A program made the translations under genes and the position numbers. Positions 1-7,639 of a stretch of DNA of 45,954 bases are shown here, piece by piece (position 1 is the stretch's first letter; every line of letters begins with the position of its first letter). The notes below the pieces were generated by a model. It was given only the letters and a program-made list of their open reading frames with translations. It had not been told where the DNA came from and made no database searches. This stretch comes from Candidatus Omnitrophota bacterium. Its GTDB lineage: Bacteria > Omnitrophota > Omnitrophia > Omnitrophales > Aquincolibacteriaceae. Location of the stretch: positions 1 through 45,954 of the forward strand of contig CAISGE010000002.1 of NCBI GenBank assembly GCA_903884815.1, given 5' to 3'.

Positions 1-66
1 AGGGCCTTGGTGCGAGAAAACAATAGTTTGGAGTCGTTTTTCGAGGTTTTAAGCGCTCGTTTTTAA
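1..66 (+). CDS. possible C-terminal end of an upstream gene (partial)
   Basis: Frame 1 is open from the window edge to a TAA at 64-66 and would encode a 21-residue C-terminal tail ending in SFFEVLSARF. It overlaps the open upstream extension of the beta-propeller gene in another frame. The family cannot be recognised from so short a piece, and the frame may be chance. Confidence 0.2.
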   Translation, partial: RALVRENNSLESFFEVLSARF

Positions 67-152
67 AACGACTTAACGCAACGATTCAAAATCAGGACCG
101 TTCTCGTGAAAATAAACCGTTTTTCAGCAGCCTGCTAGATCCCTCGAAGTTT

Positions 153-1679
153 TTGATCGCTTCCGGCCATGACATCTTTGAAGGAGGACGCGCCAACGCC
201 TGGAAGCCTCTCTGGTCCCAGACCGACGCGAAAGCTTCAATCAAAAAGATTTTTTCCTTCAGCGTGATCCCCGACAAGATCTTCGCGCTCACCGATCAAA
301 GTATTTTTATGGGGAACTTAAAAGACCGCTCGTGGCAAAGAGTTTACAAGGACGACGGAAAAGAGCCGCTTTCTTTCACGGTTCATCCCAAGAACCCCAA
401 CCATTGGTATCTCGGAACACAGAAAGGCCTTTGGGAGACACGGGACGCCGGAAAAACCTGGTCACCTTCGACCGTCCTGCGGACCCCGGGTCCCGTACCG
501 CTTCTCGTCTTTGACCATGACCGCCTTTTCCTCGCCGATGACAAAACACTTTATCTCGCAATGCCTGAAAGCCCGGCGCATTCCGTACTGGAGCTTGCCG
601 GAACCGCCCTGGAGGCTTCTCCGCTGGAGGTGGAAGATCCGGGATCCTTGGAAACCCCGATCCCCTACGACCTGAAGATCCGCGACTTCACGGCTTCCAA
701 GCGCGACCCTCAGGAACTTTTCCTGGCAACTCGAAACGGCGTCTTCCGAAGCCGCGACGGCGGTAACCGCTGGGAACCTCTTTCAAGAAGCGGCCTTCAA
801 AATGCTTCCGTACTTCAGTTGGCTTTTTCCACGAAGGAAAACTCCCTCTATGCCGCGACGCCACGAGGTATTTACGCGTACGAGCCTCACGCCGGTCGGT
901 GGACCGGCCTTTTCCAGGGATTGGCTCAAGATCACGCGCAAAGCATCGCGGTGTTGAATGAGGAGAGACTGCTCGCAATCACGGAAGAGGGATTCGTTGA
1001 GTATCCGCTCGAATCTTTTGTTCCGGAAGCGGGCCCATCCCTGGCGTTCCATCAACCGGCCGAAGAAACGCTCGCCCTCTTCAGAGAGCTCGTGTCTCTC
1101 GAGCCGTCCGCACGCGAAGTCCACAAACATGTCATCCGGTATGCCGACGTCTCAAACGGCAAAATCAAGAGGTGGCATGCGTTATCACGAGCCGCGGCAC
1201 TGCTCCCATCTTTTTCTTTCGGAAAAAGCATGGACCGGAGCGCTTCCGTGAGCACCTATAGCGGGAAATTCATCACGGGCCCTGAAGACAGCAGCAAAGG
1301 ATGGGACGGGGACGTCAGTTGGGACCTGGGCAACATAATCTACAGTTCTGATCAAACCTCAATCGACTCCCGGGAAAAAATGATGGTGGAACTCAGGAAT
1401 GACCTCTTGTCGGAGGCCACGCGGATCTACTACGAGCGTCGTCGCCTCCAGATTGACCTCATCTTCACCCCGGCCGCTTCCCAGCAGGAACATCTCGAGA
1501 ATCTCCTGCGCCTGGATGAACTGACCTCGCTCCTGGACGGTATGACAGATGGATTTTTTACAAAGCAGCTAGAGCGCGTTTACGCGGAGCACGCAGAATT
1601 TAATAAGTTGTGGGCATTCTACCCGGAAGGCGAAAGGAGTACGGCGTACGGCGACAAGCAAAACAAAAAGGGGGCTTAA
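153..1679 (+). CDS. exported YCF48/BNR-type beta-propeller protein with helical C-terminus
   Basis: The protein (about 508 aa) contains repeated propeller strands of the BNR/YCF48 kind, for example LWETRDAGKTWSP near residue 92 and VFRSRDGGNRWEPL near 198. These form sialidase-like or PSII-assembly-factor-like propellers, usually outside the cytoplasm. The last 130 residues are different: WDLGNIIYSSDQTSID is followed by a charged helical stretch with YYERRRLQ, as in envelope proteins of unknown role. The frame is open upstream to a stop at 24-26 without an ATG, so the TTG at 153 is only a nominal start. No signal peptide is visible and the true N-terminus may be lost or shifted. The last 15 or so codons lie inside the left arm of a heptamer repeat, so the C-terminus appears to have been rewritten by that element. 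Function is unknown; the fold call is good. Confidence 0.7.
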   Translation: MIASGHDIFEGGRANAWKPLWSQTDAKASIKKIFSFSVIPDKIFALTDQSIFMGNLKDRSWQRVYKDDGKEPLSFTVHPKNPNHWYLGTQKGLWETRDAGKTWSPSTVLRTPGPVPLLVFDHDRLFLADDKTLYLAMPESPAHSVLELAGTALEASPLEVEDPGSLETPIPYDLKIRDFTASKRDPQELFLATRNGVFRSRDGGNRWEPLSRSGLQNASVLQLAFSTKENSLYAATPRGIYAYEPHAGRWTGLFQGLAQDHAQSIAVLNEERLLAITEEGFVEYPLESFVPEAGPSLAFHQPAEETLALFRELVSLEPSAREVHKHVIRYADVSNGKIKRWHALSRAAALLPSFSFGKSMDRSASVSTYSGKFITGPEDSSKGWDGDVSWDLGNIIYSSDQTSIDSREKMMVELRNDLLSEATRIYYERRRLQIDLIFTPAASQQEHLENLLRLDELTSLLDGMTDGFFTKQLERVYAEHAEFNKLWAFYPEGERSTAYGDKQNKKGA

Positions 1680-2252
1680 AATGGGAGACGAAAAATATCA
1701 GGGTCAGAAACAAAATCATTATTCTTCGCCAAATTTACGCAGTGCGGCGTGTGTCGAACGAAAAACCGTAAGCGTTGAGAAGTCGGCGGGTCATGCGATT
1801 CAGAGCAGCATTTCAGACGAAGCTCGAAAAGAACATCCTGTTGCGTCACCCGCGCCTGCCGAGAATAAAATAAAAACCGTCAAGGAGCTTTTAATCTGGC
1901 AAAAAGGCATTGCCCTCGTAAAACAGGTCTACTTGGTCACAAAATCTTTTCCTCGGGAAGAAGTTTACGGGATCGTCGCTCAAATGAAGCGAAGCTCTGT
2001 CTCGGTCCCTTCCAACATTGCTGAAGGCTTTCGTCGGAGACACTCCACAGAGTTTAAACAGTTCCTCAACATCGCCTTGGGTTCCTTGGCGGAACTGGAA
2101 ACGCAGGTGATAATCTCTTGCGAGTTAGCCTATATTGCCGGCAACGTTAAGGAAGGGCTTCTGGAAGCAACTGACCATCTCACTGCAATGATAATCAGCT
2201 TGAGTAAAAAAATGTAGCCTTTTTCGCCGTACGCCTTACTCCTTGCGCCGTA
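1634..2252. repeat. heptamer inverted repeat enclosing the four-helix-bundle gene
   Basis: The left arm (1634-1654) and right arm (2224-2244) are reverse complements at 20 of 21 positions. Each arm is built of 7-base units of the type NGTACGG on the left and CCGTACN-like on the right, and the units extend outwards to about 1631 and 2252. The arms lie immediately outside a single ORF (1681-2217). The left arm provides the 3' end of the propeller gene. The right arm includes the rlmN stop codon and its last codons. The same heptamers occur without a gene at 7571-7635 and 42817-42875. Confidence 0.8.
1681..2217 (+). CDS. four-helix-bundle protein, S23/IVP (23S rRNA intervening sequence) family
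   Basis: Residues of about 66-178 match the four-helix-bundle family PF05635/TIGR02436. The core is ELLIWQKGIALVKQVY, then QMKRSSVSVPSNIAEGF (the conserved SIPSNIAEG signature), an FLNIALGSLAELETQ helix and a final helix. Relatives are encoded inside intervening sequences of bacterial 23S rRNA genes, and the Avd protein of diversity-generating retroelements shares the fold; the molecular role of free-standing members is unclear. The ATG follows the upstream TAA directly, with a GGGGG Shine-Dalgarno about 6 bases before it, so coupled translation is likely. Residues 1-60 are polar and low in complexity, without homology I recognise. No other standard start codon lies between 1681 and the conserved core. 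The gene sits between the two arms of an inverted repeat. Confidence 0.85.
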   Translation: MGDEKYQGQKQNHYSSPNLRSAACVERKTVSVEKSAGHAIQSSISDEARKEHPVASPAPAENKIKTVKELLIWQKGIALVKQVYLVTKSFPREEVYGIVAQMKRSSVSVPSNIAEGFRRRHSTEFKQFLNIALGSLAELETQVIISCELAYIAGNVKEGLLEATDHLTAMIISLSKKM

Positions 2253-3294
2253 CACGATCCAACCGTAGCTGCCCGCAGGCGGCCTCGATCTCGCGCCCGG
2301 CAGTCTGCCTCAGGGTCACGCGAAGGCCGCGGTTCTCCAGCTCGCGACAAAAATCCTCCGCGGCCTCGGGGGTCGGCGCTTTTTCAGGATATTCCGCGAT
2401 CGGATTATAGGGGATCACATTGATCTTAGCCTTGAGCGGCTTGGCGAGTATGGAAACGCCCTCGGCCTCCTCGGCGGTGTCGTTCACGCCGGCGATCAAT
2501 GTGTATTCGAAGGTGATCTCACGCTTGAGATCCCGATTGATGCGCCGGAGAGCGCTCATAAGATCTTTCAATGGATAACGCCGGTTGATCGGAACAAGGC
2601 TGCTGCGTACGTCATCGATCGAGGAGTGGAGCGAAACAGAAAGGCGCACGCGACCATCGACTGCTTTCACGAATTCCAGGATCTTCGGCGTGATCCCTGA
2701 CGTAGAGACTGTGACCCGTCGCGCGCCAAAGGCAAAACCCCAAGGTTCGATCAGGATATGAATCGCCTTCATCGTGGCTTCAAAATTATCGAGAGGTTCT
2801 CCCATGCCCATGAACACCACATTCGTGATCTTTTTCCCCGTCAACCGCGCGATCCTCGCGACCTGCTCGACGATCTCCCCCGCCGTTAGGTTGCGGGTAA
2901 ATTTCCCTTGCCCGCTCGCGCAAAAGACACACTGCACCTTGCAGCCGAGCTGCGTCGAAACGCACACGGTCTGACGCCCGCCCGGTTCCTCGTCATCCTC
3001 CCTCTGTGGGATCAGAACACTTTCAAGGAAATGTCCGTCTTCTGTCTTGAAAAGGAATTTGACGGTGCTCCCGGCCGCCGCCTTTTTTTCTTCGACAAGT
3101 TCGAGGGCCGTGAGTTGGGTTTTTTCGGAAAGTTTCTGGAGAGCGTCTTTTGGCAAGTTCCGGATCTCGTCCCAGGCCAGGACGTTTTTCTGATAGATCC
3201 AGTCGACCAGCTGCGCCGCCCGGTATTTCGGAAAGCCGCTTGAGACAACGAGAGCTTCTATTTCTTCAGGAGTTGAGCCGTAGAGCGTATTCAT
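2236..3294 (-). CDS. rlmN: 23S rRNA (adenine-2503-C2)/tRNA methyltransferase RlmN
   Basis: A radical SAM methylase of 352 aa, the usual length. It installs m2A at 23S rRNA A2503 and at A37 of some tRNAs. The Fe-S cysteines are C118, C122 and C125 (CxxxCxxC in GCKVQCVFCASG). MGMGEPLDN follows and binds SAM. The resolving/acceptor cysteine is C340 in EIEAACGQL. The N-terminal RlmN domain (YRAAQLVDWIYQK) is intact. The start has only a weak ribosome-binding site. The last residues (DRVRRKE) and the stop codon fall in the right arm of the heptamer repeat, so the C-terminal tail was probably altered by the repeat. It is convergent with the four-helix-bundle gene. Confidence 0.95.
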   Translation of the reverse strand: MNTLYGSTPEEIEALVVSSGFPKYRAAQLVDWIYQKNVLAWDEIRNLPKDALQKLSEKTQLTALELVEEKKAAAGSTVKFLFKTEDGHFLESVLIPQREDDEEPGGRQTVCVSTQLGCKVQCVFCASGQGKFTRNLTAGEIVEQVARIARLTGKKITNVVFMGMGEPLDNFEATMKAIHILIEPWGFAFGARRVTVSTSGITPKILEFVKAVDGRVRLSVSLHSSIDDVRSSLVPINRRYPLKDLMSALRRINRDLKREITFEYTLIAGVNDTAEEAEGVSILAKPLKAKINVIPYNPIAEYPEKAPTPEAAEDFCRELENRGLRVTLRQTAGREIEAACGQLRLDRVRRKE

Positions 3295-3458
3295 GATTTC
3301 AGTGGTGCCTTTCGCATTCAGAATTTTGCATCGCCTGGAAGTTCGCGTCCGTGAAAGAGGGGTTCATCTTACCAATCCGCCAGGGGATTAGCGATATAAA
3401 AACAATGGGCGCATCTTCACGGATGCCTCGTTCTTGTCCCAACCTCAAAAATCGCTGT

Positions 3459-3487
3459 TTTAAAAAAATACCGCGCGGGCCTATAAT
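3459..3487 (+). promoter_or_regulatory. candidate sigma70 promoter of the response regulator gene
   Basis: A perfect TATAAT lies at 3482-3487, with an AT-rich but poor -35 (TTTAAA, 3459-3464) 17 bases upstream. It is 24 bases before the ATG at 3512, which also has a GGAGGGG ribosome-binding site at 3497-3503. Confidence 0.5.
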
Positions 3488-3511
3488 ACCTCCACCGGAG
3501 GGGAAGCCCTG

Positions 3512-3901
3512 ATGCCTAAAAAGATCCTGGTCGTGGATGACGAGCTCGAGATATGCAAAATGATCACGGAGCACCTCTTTGATGCAGGCTATGCCGCTTC
3601 CTACGCCCTGAACGGCCCGGACGGTCTCGCCATGATCAAAAAAAATCTTCCTTCGCTGGTACTCCTCGACATCGGTATGCCCGGAATGGACGGGGTCGAA
3701 GTCATGCGCCAGATCCACGAACTCCATCCGTCGCTCCCTGTAGTGATCCTCACCGGGAACCAGGACGCGGAGACGGTCAAAAAAATGGCTGCGCTGGGCG
3801 CTTGCGAGTATCTGACCAAGCCGATCCATCTGGAAACCTTGTTGGATCAATTCGTGCGGGATATGATCGGTTCACCCGATCAGGCGGACCACTCGCGTTA
3901 A
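3512..3901 (+). CDS. single-domain response regulator (CheY-like REC)
   Basis: The 129 aa consist of one receiver domain and no output domain. The acidic pair is D9/D10, the phospho-acceptor D53 (LLDIGMPGMDG), the switch residue T81 and the conserved lysine K103 in LTKP. Such proteins act as diffusible phosphorelay or motility switches in the cytoplasm. No histidine kinase gene is adjacent, so the partner is unknown. It has its own TATAAT and a strong Shine-Dalgarno. Its TAA stop shares the palindrome TTAA (3898-3901) with the convergent PilZ gene. Confidence 0.9.
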   Translation: MPKKILVVDDELEICKMITEHLFDAGYAASYALNGPDGLAMIKKNLPSLVLLDIGMPGMDGVEVMRQIHELHPSLPVVILTGNQDAETVKKMAALGACEYLTKPIHLETLLDQFVRDMIGSPDQADHSR

Positions 3902-4290
3902 AGCGTCTCGCCCAGTTGCTGGAGGGAAACGAAGCTCCGTATCGATCTTAAATTTGTCGTAGAAATTTCTTTAAATTCGACCCCGGTCGCGTATTGATTA
4001 CCTTCGATAGATTTACTCCGCAAAGCTTTCCCCATAAACTTGATAGGTGGGTCAATATCGAGGCATGGGAGCTGGAACGTGGCGCGGACCTCTGCCCCGG
4101 GAGGGATCCCTTGCTCAAGAGAGACAAAAAGAATTCCCTTCTCGGAAATGTCTGCCACGCGCCCATGGACACGAATCTCTTCTTTGGCGGAAGGGCAACA
4201 GTAAACCACCGTAATCGGAATCTCCGCGTGCACGCTGGAACGCGATTCCCTCAAATTCTTTTGAGGTTTCTGGTAGAAGGGATTTTCCAT
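3898..4290 (-). CDS. PilZ-domain protein
   Basis: A lone PilZ domain of about 130 aa. The basic start of the domain (RESRSSVHAEIPI) stands where c-di-GMP-binding PilZ proteins have RxxxR, and DISEKGILFV matches the D/NxSxxG motif. The middle (GAEVRATFQLP) and the conserved YATGVEFKEIS strand complete the barrel. I prefer the ATG at 4290; the frame is open to 4389, but that extension would overlap the upstream PilZ gene. It follows that second PilZ gene by about 20 bases, so the two form a tandem pair, probably co-transcribed. The RxxxR motif is imperfect, so c-di-GMP binding is likely but not certain. Confidence 0.8.
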   Translation of the reverse strand: MENPFYQKPQKNLRESRSSVHAEIPITVVYCCPSAKEEIRVHGRVADISEKGILFVSLEQGIPPGAEVRATFQLPCLDIDPPIKFMGKALRSKSIEGNQYATGVEFKEISTTNLRSIRSFVSLQQLGETL

Positions 4291-4309
4291 AAAGTTTCCG
4301 GATCCTTTT

Positions 4310-4690
4310 TCAGGACCCTTTGCTTTTCGAAGCAACATACTCGCGGATCGCAAACAGGTCCTTTTTTTTGATCTTGAGGAATTCCACACCCGACCGGTAG
4401 AGGTCCTTTTCGAGGATTCCAGTGTGCCGGGCTATGCCCTCCACAGCAACGAGCCGGTCCGATTTCCCGGGCATCACGAAATTCATTTTAACAGCAGCTC
4501 CTGACGGAACGCCCTCCATGAAGGTCACCAGCAAGGCGCCTCCTTCAGAAATGTCGGAGATCCTTGTTTGAACGCCGACCTCCATATCACGAAGAGGGCA
4601 AAAATACCGCGTGATCGCGTAAATGCTGACACGGACAGACCGTCGCCGTTCCTTTTTTCCATGCTTGTGTTCTTCTGTCTTTTTTTCCAT
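4310..4690 (-). CDS. PilZ-domain protein
   Basis: The first gene of a tandem PilZ pair, about 126 aa. ERRRSVRVSIYAITRY provides the RxxxR arginines and DISEGGALLV the D/NxSxxG motif; YRSGVEFLKI is the last conserved strand. This is a complete c-di-GMP receptor signature. The ATG at 4690 is chosen because GGGGA lies 6 bases upstream; an earlier ATG at 4723 would overlap the cstA remnant. The pair is probably a duplication, although sequence identity between them is low. Their targets (motility, envelope or pili) are not revealed by the neighbours. Confidence 0.82.
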   Translation of the reverse strand: MEKKTEEHKHGKKERRRSVRVSIYAITRYFCPLRDMEVGVQTRISDISEGGALLVTFMEGVPSGAAVKMNFVMPGKSDRLVAVEGIARHTGILEKDLYRSGVEFLKIKKKDLFAIREYVASKSKGS

Positions 4691-4703
4691 GGTAATCCCC
4701 AGG

Positions 4704-5039
4704 TTATTTGCGTCCGGCATCACTCCATGTTTCGGCTTTTTCTCGGGCTGCCTTTACAAAAATTGTCACGCCTTCAAAAAAAAGAAGTGCGGCAAGACCC
4801 GCCAAAAGCAGCCCTGTGATCCCCATGGGATTGAAAAGAAAGATTCGCCGCACCACCATCTCAAGAGCCCAGGGCTTGAGGATAAAATAAAGCGAACACA
4901 TCGCCACGGTCATCATAAAAATCGAGGGCCAGAGCGTTACGGCATATCGCATCTTGTTCTTGGCAAGCCAAAGACTCACGGTGAGAAGGACCAGAGCTGC
5001 CAGAAGCTGGTTGCTGGACTCGAAGACCGCCCAGAACAT
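4704..5039 (-). pseudogene. C-terminal remnant of carbon-starvation transporter CstA
   Basis: The 111 aa frame starts FWAVFESSNQLLAALVLLTVSLWL, which matches the conserved W-x-x-F-G-x-S-NQLLAAL helix near the C-terminus of CstA, a peptide/pyruvate transporter. Three membrane helices follow. A normal CstA has roughly 450-700 residues, so most of the protein is missing. The same frame continues upstream as GHTAWK, which still fits the family, and then loses similarity near 5065 and meets a stop at 5115-5117. There it abuts the end of a broken SGNH hydrolase gene. It is therefore a fragment left by deletion or rearrangement. A small independent membrane protein is the alternative. Confidence 0.6.
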
Positions 5040-5073
5040 CTTCCAGGCGGTATGACCTCTCCCGTGGCATCCG

Positions 5074-6272
5074 TCATGCGGGTCGAAACAAGGACTGCGG
5101 GGAGGATTGACGCTTCATCCTTAAGATATAATCCGTGAGAACATCGGCAACTATCTGATTACCTCGGGATGAATAATGTTCCGGGATCACCGCTCGATCT
5201 CCCATTTTGTCCGCCTGCTCTAAAAAAAGACGGTGCGGATTGATCAACGTTGTCCTTTTGCTTGCCTCCTCGAGGAACTCTATGCGCTCAGTCCTCAGAT
5301 TCTCTTTAATTGGAAAAAAAACCGCCAGAAACGTTTTCCCTCGAGACTCGACTTCTTCTCTGAACTTTGACACGATCGCCAGGCTTGGGGCTTACGGGTC
5401 CTCCCCGTTCCAGGCTTTCTTGCTCACAAGACTTTCCCTGGCCCGGGCATACACAAACGAGATTAATTTGCTTTTGAAAAGAAGCCGGTCGCGGTATTTT
5501 CCCGGATCGTACCAAACCTCATGCTTTGAATTTTGCCAGATGTCAAAGTGGCTGACGATCCGCATGATTGCCTCCGGCGGAGGCGTCGGGGTGTTGATCG
5601 GCCTTAATCGGCCTTGTTCCAAAACAAACCGCGGGTTGAAAAAAGGGATGACCGGTTCCCGGAAATAAAACGTCCTCGCCAAGTTCACGTTCCGATTGAT
5701 GTTTTCAACTTGCAGGCCAAAGATGACGACATCGGGTTCGTAAAGATAACCCGTCTGTCTCCACCGGAGAAGGCTCTGGTCCATGCCATAGCCTCCCACG
5801 CCGAAGTTCAGAACCTCCGCATGAATCCCGGCCTTCCCAAGCTGTCTCTCGAGAAGAACGCCCCACGTATCGTTAAACGGAACATCGTTACCATGCGTGA
5901 AGGAATCTCCGAAAATCGTGATTCTTAATACTCCCTCGGCAGGAATTCTTGAAATCACAGCTTCTCGATCGTTCGTCCGTATGGCATCTTTATTGTACTT
6001 ATACATCCCAACTGGGGATTCACTTTTAGGCCTCGGAGCCCAACCCAATAAAGGATCATAGGTTGTAAATTTTTTTTAGGTGTACGGTACTGATTTAAGC
6101 TCTGATTCCAGTCATGGAGGGGGATGCGATAAGGATAGCATTGAAACGAGCGGACGAAGAAATTCCCCTCCCTGTCAAAATGCCCGCTCGCGCGCACCAG
6201 CATTTCTCCAAACAGGAACGCCGCAAGCAAGGCGCAGGGAAGAACGACCGCAAAGCTTCCCTTTTTATTCAT
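5074..6272 (-). pseudogene. broken SGNH/GDSL-type hydrolase gene (one frameshift, one in-frame stop)
   Basis: Three ORF pieces form one ancestral protein. Piece 1 (6272 to about 6070) has an N-terminal membrane anchor, VVLPCALLAAFLFGEMLV. Piece 2 (about 6075-5392) starts FTTYDPLLGWAPRP and holds the nucleophile block GDSFTHGND and the GVGGYG block. Piece 3 (5391-5074) runs on in the same frame after a TAA at 5392-5394 and ends with EHYSSRGNQIVADVL, where the family has its catalytic histidine. Pieces 1 and 2 join if one A is added to the A8 run (T8 on the plus strand at 6070-6077). Proteins of this type are exported esterases or acyl/acetyl hydrolases of sugars. True decay or consensus error at the homopolymer are both possible; the in-frame stop favours decay. 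Confidence 0.7.
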
Positions 6273-6297
6273 TAAAGGATGGGCGACTTTCCATGAA

Positions 6298-6837
6298 TCA
6301 ACGGATGCAGTACAAATGATTATCTTCGACGCGATAATAGAGGGGCGCGACCTTGATCTTCGGATACCGCTTGCGTAACCGGCTCGTCTCGCTCACGATA
6401 AAATCGATCTCGTTATCGATCTCGTGCATCAGCGCCAGATTCATGAAATGTTCTTCCGCCGCAGCCTTGGTCCAACCGGCCCTTTGAACCAACCCCTGGA
6501 TGAATTCCTTTTTCCGGGAGATCAAATTCACCATCCCGCAATGATTGTGACCGATCAGCGCGATGTGCTTCACCTTACCCACGCCAATGGCATAAGAAAC
6601 CTTGAATTCGCTCGTCCGCAAGTTCGCCCCGCCGGAACGGATAATAAACGCGAAGTTGTCGGGCATGTGGAGATGCTTACGATTGTCCATACACATGCCA
6701 ATAAGCAACCGTGCTTCAGCGTAGCTGTCAAAGGAGCGATTCAAATTTTGGTATTCCAGGAGCAACCCGATCGGGTTGTTGCGATACTCCTTGGGAATAT
6801 CCTTTTTTTTAGTCACCGACAGGATCTTATATTTCAT
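6298..6837 (-). CDS. beta-carbonic anhydrase-like protein
   Basis: The 179 aa have the zinc site of beta-carbonic anhydrases: C49-x-D51-x-R53 (MCMDNR) and H97-x-x-C100 (GHNHCGM). The strand FAFIIRSGGANLR between them is typical. The enzyme class interconverts CO2 and bicarbonate in the cytoplasm. The protein is a little shorter than classical members and its C-terminal part (FIVSETSRLRKRYP, then PLYYRVEDNHLYCI) matches the divergent carbonic-anhydrase-related group. GGGGGAG lies upstream of the ATG. It is 17 bases downstream of mntP on the same strand, so they may share a transcript. Confidence 0.85.
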   Translation of the reverse strand: MKYKILSVTKKKDIPKEYRNNPIGLLLEYQNLNRSFDSYAEARLLIGMCMDNRKHLHMPDNFAFIIRSGGANLRTSEFKVSYAIGVGKVKHIALIGHNHCGMVNLISRKKEFIQGLVQRAGWTKAAAEEHFMNLALMHEIDNEIDFIVSETSRLRKRYPKIKVAPLYYRVEDNHLYCIR

Positions 6838-6854
6838 GGATCACGCTCCCCCTT

Positions 6855-7415
6855 TTAAGACATGAGATGTTCTAACAAGATCTTAACGCCTATTCCAATA
6901 AGAATAATGCCGCCCAGAATCTCTATCTTCTTTTCGAACAGACCGCCGAACTTATTACCCAATAAAACTCCCATAAAAGACATGCCGAATGTCACGACCC
7001 CGATAATGAGAACCGGCAATAAAATGGCAACGCTTAAAAAGGAGAAGCTGATGCCGACCGCCAAAGCGTCGATACTCGTCGCGATGGACAATCCGAGGAG
7101 CGCAAAGCCGGTCATCTCGGGAGCCGATCGTTCGATCGCTTCCATGCGCAGCGCCTCGTAGATCATTTTCACGCCGATGGCCAACAACAGACCGAACGCG
7201 ATCCAATGATCAAAAGCCATGATGTGGGAACGAAAGGTGCGGCCCGCGCCGTAGCCCAGGACCGGCATAAGCATCTGAAAGCCGCCGAACATAAGCCCGA
7301 AAGTCACGGCTTTCCGGAGCTGCTGCCTTCGGATGATCACCCCAGAGGCGATCGAAACCGCAAACGCGTCCATTGACAATGCAAAAGCGATGAAAACGAT
7401 ACTCAGAATATCCAT
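6855..7415 (-). CDS. mntP: manganese efflux pump MntP family protein
   Basis: A 186 aa membrane protein with six predicted helices built as two repeats. Each repeat has the conserved acidic motif: ALSMDAFAVSIASG near residue 15 and ATSIDALAVGISF near 111, the aspartates being the metal site. It exports Mn2+ across the inner membrane. Length and motif order are typical of MntP/YtaF. No yybP-ykoY manganese riboswitch fits in the 63 bases between its start and the tRNA upstream, so regulation is not visible. Confidence 0.93.
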   Translation of the reverse strand: MDILSIVFIAFALSMDAFAVSIASGVIIRRQQLRKAVTFGLMFGGFQMLMPVLGYGAGRTFRSHIMAFDHWIAFGLLLAIGVKMIYEALRMEAIERSAPEMTGFALLGLSIATSIDALAVGISFSFLSVAILLPVLIIGVVTFGMSFMGVLLGNKFGGLFEKKIEILGGIILIGIGVKILLEHLMS

Positions 7416-7478
7416 GTTAAAATAACCTTTTCAGATAGAGAAAGTCCTCTTCGCCCCTAGAATCCTGCGGAAATAAAA

Positions 7479-7565
7479 CGGAGAGGGAGGGATTCGAACC
7501 CCCGAAGCCCTTGCGAGCTTAGCAGTTTTCAAGACTGCCGCATTCAACCGCTCTGCCACCTCTCC
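7479..7565 (-). tRNA. tRNA-Ser(TGA)
   Basis: An 87-nt type II tRNA with a long variable arm. The 5' end GGAGAGG (to 7565) pairs with CCTCTCC, and the discriminator is G at 7479. The anticodon loop reads CTTGAAA with anticodon TGA. The T-arm has GGTTCGAATCC. CCA is not encoded. A heptamer repeat lies 5 bases upstream of the 5' end. Confidence 0.96.
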
Positions 7566-7570
7566 AATAT

Positions 7571-7635
7571 CGCTTTGCGTCTTGCGTAAGGCCTACGAAG
7601 AAAAACGCCGTACGCGGAACGCCTTACTCCGTACG
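7571..7635. repeat. compact heptamer inverted repeat upstream of tRNA-Ser(TGA)
   Basis: Seven-base units are visible as CGTCTTG and CGTAAGG on the left and CGCCGTA, CGCCTTA and CTCCGTA on the right, with GTAAGGC and GCCTTAC as complementary arms around an A-rich spacer. It lies between tRNA-Ser and the stop codon of tadA and reaches to within a few bases of that stop. It is related to the repeats at 1634-2252 and 42817-42875. Confidence 0.65.
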
Positions 7636-7639
7636 GGTT

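Noticed and set aside
7416..7478. Possible manganese (yybP-ykoY) riboswitch before mntP
   Set aside because: Only 63 bases separate mntP from the tRNA, too short, and no conserved loop motifs are present.
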